Positions 42,091-53,799 are shown, counted from the first letter of the stretch. The stretch: DNA of 64,000 nt from Zygnema cylindricum (GCA_037447655.1 JBBHKE010001289.1:257188-321187); one strand, 5' to 3'. The notes: generated by a model not told the origin, from the letters alone. Made by a program: numbers and translations.

Positions 42091-43443
42091 AGTTATAAGC
42101 CCACCTTTTAGGGTGCCCATCTTTAATGGAATTGGTTTCATATACTTAAAGAGTATGATGATAGGAGCTCTATGTGAGAAAAGGTTTTGGGGATAGTGAG
42201 TGGACGAGTGAGGTGTCTATTCAGCCTGGGTATTCCTCCAGGGTTCGCATGGACCTGGTTTACTAAAAAGGAAGATCCACTTCCAACAGAGGAGAGTGAG
42301 GATGGGGAGAGCATTGTGATGGAGCAAGGGAAAGAAAAAGAGACAATCACACCGATCGCAACACCTATAGCGACAAGATCGACTTTCATGTCACCTGTTA
42401 TGAGGAATTAGAAGAGTGATATTGATACATGGGATTACAACAACATGGCGGCAAAACACTTCATACTTTGCCATCTTACTCAAGGACTTGTGTCTCCTCA
42501 TTTGCAGGTAAAAAGGGCATCGAATCTTTAGGTGGCTCTCATAGAATTACAATTCAGCAACAACATTTGGCTGATCAAAAAATAGATTTATATGTATACA
42601 AGGGGGGGAAGATGTTGGATTTTTGTAATGAGCTCGCAACACTTTTCATGAAGCTAGAGAGTGATGGAAAAGTAGAAACTAAAAAAGAAAAGGTTAACTG
42701 CTTGCTCATAAAGTTACCCGATGAGTTCGAGAATATAGTTTACTAGTGCATGACTTTCCGAACTGAAGGTGGATATGGAATTTTGTGGTATGGATGATCC
42801 TCGTTCGAGAGAATACGATAGAGATCCGAAAGGGGAGAAAGACAAGGCAAGCCTTCGCTGCTGGGACTGATTAGAAGAACAAGGATTCCTGAAAAGTGGT
42901 CAAAAATTACGGAGGCGGGTGGCAGAAATATTAGTCCGATGAGTCGGGACCGAGGGCTCCCCAAGGGCTCTGTCATTTCTGTAAGAAACCATAGCACTAT
43001 ATGGCTGAGTGCTCTAAGCTAACCGAACATTGGTTAAAAGAGGGGCAGATCGGTGGATCTTCGAGAGGAAAGAAAAAGGCTCTTATGACGCAGGTACATG
43101 AGGAGGTATTAGAGGACAAGGACGATGAATTCTTGTTGGATGAAGAGTTAGAGAAAAAGACCAAGGTCGAAATTCCACGATAGCGAAATTGTGCCTTTGG
43201 AGGATTAAAAGGTGAAGGAGGTTGGATTGTGGATTCGGGTGCCTCTATGCATATGTGTAAGGAAAAACACCTGTTCACTAAGATGAGAAAGATTCCCACT
43301 GTAGTGTTTGATTATAGGGATGGGAGAGTAATCACTACTCGTATAGTAGGATCGGAAGATCTAAAAGTCTTAGTGGAGGGAAAGACATTTATAGTGACAT
43401 TCTATGATGTGTTGTTTATTCCAGAGTTAAACAAAAATCTTAA
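42091..43443 (+). pseudogene. A-8 gag and protease
   Basis: Matches A-3 gag along its length with stops at several positions. One is TAG in place of Trp in the DLWMAL motif near 42529. The knuckle region reads CHFCKKP(H)HYMAEC with its Gly lost. The protease keeps IVDSGASMHMC and FIPELNKNL. The frame is joined near 43443 directly to RT sequence, with TTA shared by both parents at the junction. Confidence 0.83.
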
Positions 43444-44413
43444 GTAAATCTATGGATAAAATAAATAAGTTGAAAACAGATCTAAAAGGTATATTTGAGA
43501 AGAACGATATGCGCGAAATAAAGTATATTTTAGGAATTGAGGTAAAAAGAGACAAAGATAGAAAGATAATCAAATTAACTCATAAGAAGGCCATTGGAAA
43601 CATATTAGAAAGATTCCAAATAGATAAGGCTAATAGTTGAACCACTCCGATGGAACTAAATAATAGAAGTGCGGGGAGTGTGGAAGAGGGAGTTATAATC
43701 TTAGATGATAATTTAGGCCCTGAAGAGAAAAGATTTATTCAAACAATTCCTTAAAGACAACTAGTGGGCAACCCAATATATTTTATGAATTGTACCCGGC
43801 CGGACATAGCTGCAACTGTAGGAATACTAAGTAGGAGTATGAATGCTCCCACTAAGAAAGATTGGGAGGCAGCTTAGAGAGTCCTCAGATGTCACATAAG
43901 AACTAGAGATCTATGGCTACATTTGCGTGGGAACAATATTGACATCACCACTTAGAGTGATGCCAGCTATAGGCATGCTCCTATGAGGAGATGCACGTCT
44001 GGGTATATATTCTATGTGGGTGATAGGGCTTAGTGCTGAAGCAGCAAGCAACAAAAGGTCATTGCTCAGTCCACCATGGAGGCTGAGTACATGGCCTCTT
44101 GCTCTGTTGTAAAAGAATTAATGTGGGTCAAGTCTTTGTTTGGTGAGCTTGATCATCATAAGAGTGCTATTTAGAAGGTGATTTGTGATAATCAGGCAGT
44201 CATTGCCTTTCTGCCAATCCTAAACACCATTTTAAAGCCAAACATATGGAAATTAAACTTATCTTTGTTAGGGAGAAGTTAGAAAACAAAATAATCAGTT
44301 AAGAGTATAGACCAGATAGTGAAATGGTAGCATATATGATGACCAAACCTGTGCCTTCCCCTAAGCTATTTTTTTGCAAGGAGAAGTGTGATCTTAAATT
44401 GAAGAGTGACTAG
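43444..44413 (+). pseudogene. A-8 RT C-terminus and RNase H
   Basis: Starts at KSMDKINKLKTDLKG, just after where YVDD would be, so integrase and the RT catalytic site are deleted. RNase H is recognisable to the end (TMEAEYMASCS, KHMEIKL, MTKPVPSPKL). It is riddled with stops, including TAG at 43953 for the Trp of T-W-S-D-A. Confidence 0.83.
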
Positions 44414-44426
44414 AAAATAAGGGGAG

Positions 44427-45296
44427 TGTAGAAAATTAATGGTTTTTTTTAGTATTTTTTAGGTCTAAACATGTAAAAAATAATGCAGAAAAGAAGTAGT
44501 TCCAGTTTGCTTCTAACCCCTCTCTTGAACTCCCACACTTGTCGCAGTCACTAAAGGTTAGAGAAGGAGCTAAAGCCATGGCTGCCTATGCTGTCCAGAG
44601 AGAGTGAGACAGACAATTGATTTTGGTAGGTTTACCAAAATGTACTTCACGGACACAAGTTTTGATCATATGACCAACTCTCCGTCAAGTTAGCAGTAGT
44701 CGGTAGCTTTATCCTATAGTCTAGAATCAGTGCTAAGCTATATAGGGTTTGTCAAGTATTTAAAAATGTATGTCTGTATTAATTCATTTAAATGCGTGAA
44801 CAAACATGTAACATAGATACAATTAGAATATACGTAAGACTTACGGTACTTCGCAAAACAAATACCGCGCATTTGTTTCGATAATGAAATAAATATTGCG
44901 CATTCATTTTTGACGTCTATAATCTAAAGCCGGTTTTGATCGAACGACCACAGTTCTGCCGAGATCGCGAAATAGGCGCTTTGGCAATTTCTAGTCACTC
45001 CCATGTTAAGCGCCACGTGGCACGACATCATTAGCTTGCGCCATCTGCCGAAAATATGAGAATTAATATAGATATGGTAAACGTCAATATTTTAGCCATG
45101 CTGTACGATGGCCGTACAGAAAGTATTCGGCACCTGTACCTTTTTGTACGACTCTGTCTTCTAATTAGTGCTGTACTCTAGTAGTAGAGGGTTTAGAGAG
45201 GGATATAGGACTTAGAAAATTTGGTAGGTAGCCGCCTCTCTCCCAGAGTGCTTCTATACAAAAGGTCAACTTTGACCTTTCATAATTTAGTGCACC
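44427..45296 (+). repeat. A-8 3' LTR, U5 end missing
   Basis: Begins TGTAGAAAATTAATGG after GAAAATAAGGGGAG. It tracks the shared LTR up to CATAATTTAGTGC. The last 200 bp or so (U5) are absent in this orientation. G-box in CGCCACGTGGC near 45012. Confidence 0.83.
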
Positions 45297-45393
45297 TCTG
45301 AGACCTCCATTGGCCCTCAGAGTATGCAGCTCACTCGAAGCCTCTAGGATAACCTTGACCCCTTTCAGTTTCCACAAGAATAACTGCCACCCT
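45297..45393 (-). repeat. Inverted U5 end of a family A LTR
   Basis: CTCTGAGACCTCCATTGGCC ... GAATAACTGCCACCC is the reverse complement of the family A U5 end. It directly follows the truncated A-8 3' LTR and supplies in inverted form what that LTR lacks. A local inversion with deletion is the simplest reading. Confidence 0.75.
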
Positions 45394-46649
45394 TATGTTG
45401 TTTTGAAAACTAAGTTTTGTTCATATGCCACACTTTGTACGCACGCGATGTTTCGTGCGTAATTTGTCAAATAAATTTACTGTGGAGGTTTGAATGGATT
45501 CGTGGATTGGGGGAGTGAATGTACAGATATATTTTATAGGACGTACGAAATAGAAATTGAGTGGTGCGGAATGCGTAAGTGAAATGGACGGTGGATTGCA
45601 AAGAGATCCGATTTGAACTATTTGAAGTGTTTGAAAATGTACGACGTCCGTATGAAACACAATGCGACATGCACATTTATGAAAAAGGACCTCGCAAGTA
45701 CGGAGCGTCTTATTTGGCAAGTTGACGTGAAATGTATCGAGCGACATTATATGGCAAATTACAGGGTCTTGTACAGAAAATATTTGGGACGTACAAGTTT
45801 AATTGGGCAAGTGGTTTGTGTTACACTTGGATGGCGGACAACGTCGACCGCTATTTTATAAGGTTCGAGATATATTGATGACGTATGATTGTGTGGACTG
45901 TACTCATGTAATGTCGGTTCACTTAGTGGACTTATCACTAAGTGACTAAGCAAACTGTCATCTCGTACGCGGATTTACTTGAGGTGTCGGTGTAAATATT
46001 TAGTTTAATAGTGATTTGTCATTTTGTGAATTAGTTTTTAGTGTTGATTTATTCATTCTGAAATACCTTGAAGTATTCGGGTATACCAATATTAATAGAG
46101 GTAGCTAGTTGATAGCGTACGGCTGGTATGCCTCCGTACACTCAGCAGTAAGCTCTTGTATAGATTTGTAGGACTTAGTTATTTTAAGACTTAAGAACTT
46201 TTTGGACCAAAAACTGTTTATGGTGATTTGTGGTCATTTTATCTGAAGATTACTACCAGATCTGTTAGCAAAATTATCTGAAATTTTGTAAGTGTGTTCC
46301 TATTTATATTTCTAATATTGTCCCATATTTGCAGGCCTATTGTGAGCCTGGTCTATGTTTTAATTCATTATGAACTTGGTTGATTTTATCAAAGTTATGG
46401 CAAATTGTTTTTGTGCAACTTTGACTAGATGATGTGATCACTCAATTTATTAATTTTGTCTAAAACTTTGTAAGGTTATTCTATAGCCTAGAAAATAATT
46501 ATGATGGTAGTTTCAGCTCGTTTTGTTATTTCTGTAGAATTCTGTGTTGATTCAAAGTAGGTTGTTTTGAAAAGTCTGTGGTACTTTCGAGGGTAAATCC
46601 ATGGCTGAAAATGGCTTTGGAAAACACCTGACGTATAAAATATCTGACG
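45394..46649. other. Unassigned host DNA
   Basis: No gene or known repeat supported. 45613-45861 is open on the plus strand, but its 82 residues show no motif, and the complement is equally open. Confidence 0.5.
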
Positions 46650-47563
46650 AAATTCACCACTGTGAAAAGAAGACTCCTCTGAGTGAATAGCAAAAAATAT
46701 TTGAATTTGCTCCCCTTGGCAGTAAGTTATGAAGGGTCAAAGTTGACCTTTTGTATTGGATCTCTCTGGAGAGAGGGGTCTACCTCCCAAGTTTTCTAAG
46801 TCCTAAATCCCTCTCTAAACCCTATAATTACTAGAGTACGACACCAATAAGATTACTGTGTCGTATATACAAGTACAGATGCCTATGTACTTTCTCTAGG
46901 GCCATCATACGGCATGGCTGAAATGTTGACGCCTGCCATATCCGGATAGGTTCCCATATTCCTCGGAGATGTCGTAAGCCAATGACATCTTGTCACATAG
47001 CGCTTTACGTGGCGTTGACAAAAAAATGCCAAAGGGCCTATTCCGCGATCTCGGCGCCTATCGTGGCCGTTCGATTAATACTGACATTTGATTCTAGCCA
47101 TCGAAAATAAATGCGCGGTATTTGTTTCGCCGTCGAAACCAATGCGTGATACTCATTTCGCGAATAATCGTACGCTGTACGTATGTTTTAACTGTTTACA
47201 TGTTTGTTCGTGCCGTTAAATGAATTTTTATAGTCGTACAAATTTAAGTATCTCACAAACCCTATATGTCATAGCACCAATCCTAGATTATAGGATAAAG
47301 CTAAAGGGCTATTTTAGACTTGATCGACGGTAGGTACCAAGATCAAATTTCTGGGTCGGTCAACTATATTTTGGTAAACCTACCAAAATCTACAGCCTCT
47401 CTCTCTATCTCTAAGCAGCATAGGCAGCCATGGCTCTAGCTCCCACTTTAACCTTCAAGGACTATGACAAGTGTGGTAGGTAAAGAGGGTAAGAGGCAAA
47501 CTACCTCGCATTCTTTGCTTTTCATTTTAGACCTAGAAATACTAAAGAACCATTAAATTTACG
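46650..47563 (-). repeat. A-11 3' LTR, U5 end truncated
   Basis: Recognised from GACTCCTCTGAGTG and TTTGAATTTGCTCCCC on the left to AACCATTAAATTTACG on the right. The AGCCATGGCTCTAGC block is at 47427. The terminal 200 bp before 46650 are missing or too diverged, and the LTR start has CG for CA. Confidence 0.75.
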
Positions 47564-47698
47564 CCTCGTTACTTCTAGTCAATCTTAATCCAGATCACGT
47601 TCTCTACAAAGTTAGCTTAGGGAAAGGCACAGGTTTGGTCATCATATTTGCTACCATCACGCTATCTAGTTTGTACTCTAAACTGATTATTTTGTTTT

Positions 47699-48198
47699 TG
47701 TTGATTTTGGAAAGCTTCAAGTCTCGGTAAATTAGTGTGACGGTAGAAAGGTAGTAATCTGTAGTGTAAGTATCACAAGGACATGCGTCATCACTTGAGT
47801 GCAGTACAGGACAACGCAACACCAACGCCGGCATATCAGCGCAGTTGCTATTCAGACAGAACAGCGCTACACCGCAGTTGCTATTCATACAGAGCAACGC
47901 AGCAGTGACGTTGCGATGCACAAGAAAAGTGCAGATCCGGTTACGTTGGATATGATCCGTACAGACAACGCAGCTATTGTTATCTTGGATATGATTCGAT
48001 ACGGGACAACACAACTGCGATCTATATGAATCGAGTCAACTAACGAGATTCATAGGAATATCACAAGTGACTAAGCCGACAAGTATTAGTACAATCACTT
48101 AATATAGATTCTGAGTAATATTGACTGTACGATGATAGATTGGGTTGACAGAATTAGGAACACGTAGATCTCAATAGATGAGTTGATTTTGGACGTAC
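47699..48198 (+). repeat. B-1 5' LTR, first part
   Basis: TGTTGATTTTGGAAAGC onward, with GTGTGACGGTAGAAAGGTAG and several GCAGTTGCTATTCA-like words. It is cut by B-2 after GGACGTAC. Confidence 0.87.
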
Positions 48199-48227
48199 TG
48201 TTGTCTTTTTGGAAAGCTTTCAGTCTC

Positions 48228-48330
48228 AAAGCAGCGCAGTTGCTATACAGACAAAGCAGCGCAGCTGGTATACGGACAAAGCAGCGCAGTTGCTATAAAG
48301 ACAAAGCAGCGCAGCAGCGAAGCTGCAACA
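48228..48330 (+). repeat. 25-bp minisatellite in B-2 5' LTR
   Basis: Three units like AAAGCAGCGCAGTTGCTATA plus CAGAC (48228, 48253, 48278) and a partial fourth. The 3' LTR has two units and the partial one. B-1 and B-3 LTRs carry more diverged forms. Confidence 0.9.
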
Positions 48331-48466
48331 CAGACAGGACAACACAACCACGATTATATTTGATATGGTTCGTACGGACAATGCATCGTCTGATATTTTT
48401 AATGTGATTCTGTATAGGATAGAGCAACTGCGATAGATACGATTCTAGTCAACTTAGTGGGTAACT

Positions 48467-48530
48467 CAGTGGTAGCTTAGTGATAGCTCAGTGGTAGCTT
48501 AGTGATAGCTCAGTGGTAGCTTGACAGATT
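48467..48530 (+). repeat. 22-bp tandem repeat in B-2 5' LTR
   Basis: CAGTGGTAGCTTAGTGATAG plus CT occurs twice (48467-48488, 48489-48510) plus a partial unit. The 3' LTR has one unit less. Confidence 0.9.
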
Positions 48531-48849
48531 AGTGGTAGCTTGGTGGTTTGACATACCTCTAAAGTACACTGGTGTTGCTAGTTCAACACAAGTATAAGAC
48601 TTAGGACTCAGAACATATTATGTATCCAGACTTCCAAGTAGTAAAACTGCAGACAATTTTTGGGAAACTTCTGAGTATTATATCTTGAGTGTTGTCGGGT
48701 CAATTGTGTTAAAACTTTGTGAGTTATCACTATTTATACTACTCTATATTCAGATAAAGTTTTGTGAGGATTGGATGCTTACATAAGAATTGGTGAGCAC
48801 TTAAGAACAACTGTTTGGTAGGATTCTTCATAGCTTCTGAGAGTGTATC

Positions 48850-49825
48850 ATGTCTACTTCTACTACTACAGCTGCTCCTCCACCTGCATCGGTGGTTGTA
48901 GAAAAACAGGTTATGGGCATTTCATGAAGAATTCCTATCTTATCCTGGGATAAGTATGTTTACAGGGCGGATATGGTGGAGACACATTTTGAGAATGTCA
49001 ATCTTTTGGATATATTGGATGGTTCACTGGATGAATCTGATCCGTCATGGTCTTAAAAAAATATGCAAGCTCGTTCTATTCTGAAATTTTGTATATCTGA
49101 GGACTTAGCTATGTCTCGGATAAAAATGATAAAAACAATTGATATCTGGAAATCCCTTAAAAGTGATTATGAAAAGGCTAATGTCCAGGGAGAGCTTCTA
49201 TTGGCTGGAAAAATTTGGGACTATAAGTACATTGGCGGTACAATGGCTGAATATTATAACAAATTTCGTATCCTTGTAGATGCACATGCTTCTGCAAGTG
49301 GGGTGTAACCTCCTTTTCAACAGGCAGCATTGCTCATGAGGGGTCTCCCTCGTAGTATGAAAGGAGCATCTGACATGCTCAAACAAAAAGATAAAGCTAG
49401 CTGGACATTACCGTTAGCCATCAATATTTTACTAGAAGAGGAAGCTACATCTAATATTCTCAATGTTGAGCAGGTAGAGGCTTTTAATTCAGACTTTGAG
49501 AGGAAAGGACAGTTTAATCAACAACGTAATAAGTTTAATCAGTTTAGAAAGTTTAATCAGGGTGGGAATAGACAATCCAACAATGCATGCTTTTATTGTA
49601 GTGAGAGAGGACATGGATACAAATTCTGTCCTAAACTTAAAAAAGCTAACGATACAAGTTTATACAGGCCGGGATGGCAACAAAACCAGTTTTACACAGG
49701 CTTCACGGGGCCTACACTTCGTGGAAATGGACTATTTTCGGCTTCTTCGTCTCTCCAAGACGAGACTTTGACGGTTTCTACGAGGACGATAGGGATCTAT
49801 TTGCTATGGCGGCTGCAATGGAGGG
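48850..49825 (+). pseudogene. B-2 gag
   Basis: Starts in the LTR with MSTSTTTAAPPP, a low-complexity N-terminus encoded by U5. The capsid-like part (ADMVETHFENVNLLDILDGS, IWKSLKSDYEKANV) resembles the Retrotran_gag_2/UBN2 type found in Tnt1-like copia. The zinc knuckle CFYCSERGHGYKFC is complete. Stops at 48927, 49056 and 49306. Confidence 0.87.
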
Positions 49826-51250
49826 CGTGAAGGACCTTGATGGATAATGGATACAGGAGCGTCAGCCCACATGTGCAAGAACAAGGCCATCTTCACAAAT
49901 CTGAAATCAACGCCAAAGAAAAATATATATTATGCTTCTAAAATGAGTGTCCAGACTCGTGCTGTGGATGATGTGTCCTTACTAGTTGATATAGAGGGAA
50001 AAGCAATTGAAAGGACTCTTCACAATGTCGTATTTGTGCTTGACTTTAAGAAAAATCTGTTTTCTACGTCGTTGGTAGAGAGTAAAGGCTTTGAGGTTAA
50101 TTTGAAAAATGGTCGGCAGGTTGTTGGTTAAAATGGCAAGGTTGCGGTTACAGGTACTCGAGATAGTAGTAAGATATACCGTATAAATATGGCTAATACT
50201 AAGGAGAATGATGTTCTGTACTCCGGTGTTTTGCACTCAGATGAGTTGTGGCATAAAAGATTAGGCCATGAAAACTATGATAGTTTGAGAAAAATGGTCC
50301 TTGTTGGCACAATAGAGGGGGTATCAATCACATATCAGCCGGTCTAAACATGTGATGCTTGCGCTCTAGGCAAAATCCACAGACTGCCATTTCCTAAGGA
50401 GTCTCAACATCGGTCAACGAAACTTTTGCAACAAATTCATTCGGATGTCTTTGGTCCGGCGAAGGTTCCATCTGCCGGGGGGTGAAATATATGGTCACAT
50501 TCAAAGATGATTTCTCCAGGTTTACAAAAGTTTACTTCATGAAGGAGAAGAGTGAAGTGTTTGGTCACTTCAAACACTATAAAGCATGGGCTGAAAAACT
50601 TCATAATTCACCTATTTTGCAGCTAAGATCGGACAATGGTGGTGAATATACATCGAAAGAATTTGAAACCTTTTTACTCGAGGAAAGCATTAGTCATCTT
50701 TTGACTGTTCCATATTCACCGGAACAAAATGGGGTGTCGAAAAGATTGAATAGAACTCTCACGGAGAGCTCTAGGTCGATGCTCGCAGATACAAATGTGG
50801 ATCCGAAATTCTGGGCTGAGGCTCTAAATTGTGCAATTTTGTATTAAGAATAGGATAAGATCAAGATCGGTAGAAACTACTCCTTACGAGATCTGGACAG
50901 GTAGCAAACCAGATGTTAGCCATTTCAAGGTCTTTAGTAGTCAATGCTTTATATTAAATACGTCTATAGATAGATGGAAAATGGAACCGAAGGGAATACC
51001 GGGTATTCCGTTAGGATATGATGATCATTTTAAAGGTTATAGAGTCTTTGTGTTTGAGAGGCAGCAAATAGTTGTCGCAAGGAACATCATTGTTAAAGAT
51101 GAACTAGACTCGATAGATTTATTTCAAATAACAGAGCAGCAAAAGCAACAAAAGGTACAGGAATATGTCATTTTAGATTGCATGCAGGAAATTATCTCGC
51201 AGATTCCACAAACTCCTGTGGTGATTCCGGAGTCAGACTCTCTTTAGTTC
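49826..51250 (+). pseudogene. B-2 protease, pre-integrase and integrase
   Basis: Protease MDTGASAHMC at about 49847, HHCC (LWHKRLGHEN ... CDACALGKIHRLPFPK), integrase with HSDVFGPAKV, LRSDNGGEYTSKEFE, and SPEQNGVSKRLNRT near 50730, in which the catalytic Glu position reads Lys. A stop in VKTCD and a frameshift at the GGGGG run near 50478 separate the pieces. A second frameshift lies near 50845. Confidence 0.85.
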
Positions 51251-52995
51251 CCCAACAACTTCGGGTCCAGACGGACCAACAGCGGTCAGTACAAACAGAT
51301 CGCAACCAGCGCAATGCACGGCATCCGACGATCTCAACCTCAGAATTTCCGGGGGGAAGAAGATCAAGCGGTCGCCTGCAAGCACACTCTCACTTTGCCT
51401 ACTCGGCAGCCTCAAGGGAGCCTTTGACCATTCAACAGACCTTCTCATCACCAGAATAGAATCACTGAATCGAGGCAGCAAACGACGAAATGAAGTCCAT
51501 CATGGAGGCTCAAACATAGGAGCTTGTGGACCTTCCTACAGACCGAAAAGCGATCGGCAGCAAATGGGTATTCAATGTGAAGTTAAATTCCGATAACACC
51601 ATTGAAAGCTATAAGGCCAGACTTGTGGCAAAGGGGTATAATCAAAAGGAAGGAATCAATTTTGAAGAAACATTCTCTCCTGTTGTAAGATTTCCGACAA
51701 TTAGGATTTTGCTGTCCATAGCTGCTATAGAAGATATGTAAATTCATCAGATGGATGTAAAGATGGCATTTTTGCACGGAGAACCTGAAGAGACCATTTA
51801 CATGCAACAGCCTGAAAAGTATGTGGAACCAAGAAAAGAGCACTTAGTATGCAAGTTGCTAAAATCATTTTACGGCCTAAAACAGGCCCCTAGACAGTGG
51901 AATCTAAAGCTTGATGAATTCTTGACTAGCCTAGGATTTCAAAGGATAAGTTTTGATCACTCTGTCTACGTTCTAAAGGGTGAAAATGGGAAAGTGTATA
52001 TAGCAGTATATGTAGATAATTTGCTATTAATTAGCAAATCAATGGGTGAAATTAACAAAATCAAAACTGCTTTAAACTCACGGTTCGAGATGAAAGACCT
52101 CGGTGAGGCAAAATATATTTTGGGTATCTAGGTAGAGAGGGACAGAAATAAGAAAATAATAAAATAGACTCAAAAAGAGGCTATTGGAAACATGTTGGAT
52201 GAGTACGGAATGCGGGGGGCAAAAGGATGTCTAACTCCAATGGAGTTTCGGCAAAAGTTAGAGGGAGAAGTGACAGAACCAGGTGTCATTGTTAGCGAGT
52301 ATTTAGAGTCAGGGGAGAATGATCCTATGACAATAATACCTTATAGACAGATAGTGGGAAGCTTAATATATTTCATGAACTGTACCCGTCGTGACATTGC
52401 TGCAGCAGTCGGGGTACTGAGCAGGAGTCTAGAAAATCCGAGAAAATCTGATCTTGATGCAGCAAGGAGAGTCTTAAGATATTTGGCCGGAACTAAAGAT
52501 CTCAAACTCACTCTAGGCGGAGGAGAAGTCAAGCTGCAAACATGGAGTGATGCAAGCTATGGCGACATGCCAAGCCGAAAATCCACCACGGGATTCCTTC
52601 TACAAATTGGGAACGGTACTTGCTGCTGGAGCAGCAAACTTCAAAAGGTTACAGCACAGTCGACAATGGAGTCAGAGTATATGGCAGCAAGCTCGGCCCT
52701 CAAAGAACTCTTATGGGTAAAATCCATATTATAAGAACTAGGATACATGCAAGTTGGTCCACAGGTGATCTGGTGTGATAACCAGGCTGCCATTGCCATT
52801 GCTTCTAACCCGAGTCATCACTTCAAAAGCAAGCACATGGATGTACGATTACACTTTGTAAGAGAAAAAGTGTTCTCTAGAGTGATTAAATTATGTTATT
52901 TGCCAGATGCAAAAATGATTGCTGATATGCTCACTAAAGCTCTTCCTGCTCCTAAGCTGAAGTATTGTAGGGACGCAATGGGATTAAGGGAATAA
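51251..52995 (+). pseudogene. B-2 reverse transcriptase and RNase H
   Basis: RT from [19 protein letters not shown] through HQMDVKMAFLHGE (after a stop at 51739) and [15 protein letters not shown]. The catalytic motif at 52009-52020 reads YVDN. RNase H (TWSDASYGDMPSRKSTTGF, TMESEYMAA, WCDNQAAIAIA) is intact but for a TAA at 52732. It ends at 52993 before the purine tract TTTAGGGGAG. Confidence 0.87.
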
Positions 52996-53156
52996 TTGAA
53001 TTGATGCACTGCTATACTGCCACTCTGCGATAAGTCCACCATTGAGATGTAGTGGGACTGGGTGACTTGCTAAATTGCTATATTGCTATACTGCGATACT
53101 GCGCTAGTTTATCACCACAGCTGCGCCGGTATACTAAGTCTAAAGCTTTAGGGGAG

Positions 53157-53799
53157 TGTTGTCTTTTTGGAACGCTTTTAGTCTCAGAGCAACGCAGCTG
53201 CTATACAGACAAAGCAGCGCAGTTGCTATACAGACAAAGCAGCGCAGCAGCACAGCAACGCAGCAGCGAAGCTACAACACAGACAGGACAACACAACCAC
53301 GATTATATTTGATATGGTCCGTACGGACAACGCATCGTCTGATATTCTTAATGTGATTCTGTACAGGATAGAGCAACTGCGATAGATACGATTCTAGTAA
53401 ACTTAGTGGGTAACTCAGTGGTAGCTTAGTGATAGCTCAGTGGTAGCTTGACAGATTAGTGGTAGCTTGGTGGTTTGACGTAACTCTCAAATACATTGGT
53501 GTTGCCATTTCAACACAAGTATAAGACTTAGGACTCAGAACATATTATGTATTGGAAAACTTCTGAGCATTATATCTTGAGTGTTGTCGGGTCAATTGTG
53601 CTAAACTTTGTGAGTTATCAGTGTTTATGCTACTCTATATTCTGATAAAGTTTTGTGAGGTTTAGATGCTTGTATAAGAATTGGTGAGCACTTAAGAACA
53701 ACTGTTTGGTAGTATTCTTCATAGCTTCTAAGAGTGTATCATGTCTCTTTTTACTTCAATTGCTGCTCCTCCACCTGCACCGGTGGTTGTAGAACAACA
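53157..53799 (+). repeat. B-2 3' LTR (643 bp)
   Basis: TGTTGTCTTTTTGGAACGC to GTAGAACAACA. Shorter than the 5' LTR through one fewer 25-bp unit, one fewer 22-bp unit and a deletion of about 35 bp after CATATTATGTAT. Confidence 0.92.

Larger units (their letters stand above)
34072..45296 (+). mobile_element. Copia element A-8, sharing its 5' LTR with A-6, split by A-9
   Basis: LTR 34072-34890 plus 41858-42090, interior 42091-44426, 3' LTR 44427-45296. The first LTR follows the A-6 purine tract and precedes the A-8 PBS, so one LTR serves both. The order is LTR-(A-6 remnant)-LTR-(A-8 interior)-LTR. A-8 lacks integrase and the RT N-terminus and has many stops. Confidence 0.8.
48199..48908 (+). 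repeat. B-2 5' LTR (710 bp)
   Basis: TGTTGTCTTTTTGGAAAGC to GTAGAAAAACA. The gag ATG lies at 48850, 59 bp before the LTR end. The bases after the LTR (48909-48918, GGTTATGGGC) match the first 10 nt of the family A PBS. Confidence 0.92.
48199..53799 (+). mobile_element. Copia element B-2, full length, coding-defective
   Basis: 5601 bp with LTRs of 710 and 643 bp and an exact target duplication CGTAC (48194-48198 and 53800-53804). It sits inside the 5' LTR of its own family member B-1. gag-pol order is complete, with scattered stops. RT has YVDN in place of YVDD. Confidence 0.93.

Noticed and set aside
45613-45861. 82-codon frame in host DNA between A-8 and A-11
   Set aside because: No motif, overlapping open frames on the complement, no supporting signals.
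48467-48530. CRISPR-like array
   Set aside because: The repeats are directly abutting 22- and 25-bp tandem units without spacers, in LTRs of a eukaryotic retroelement.
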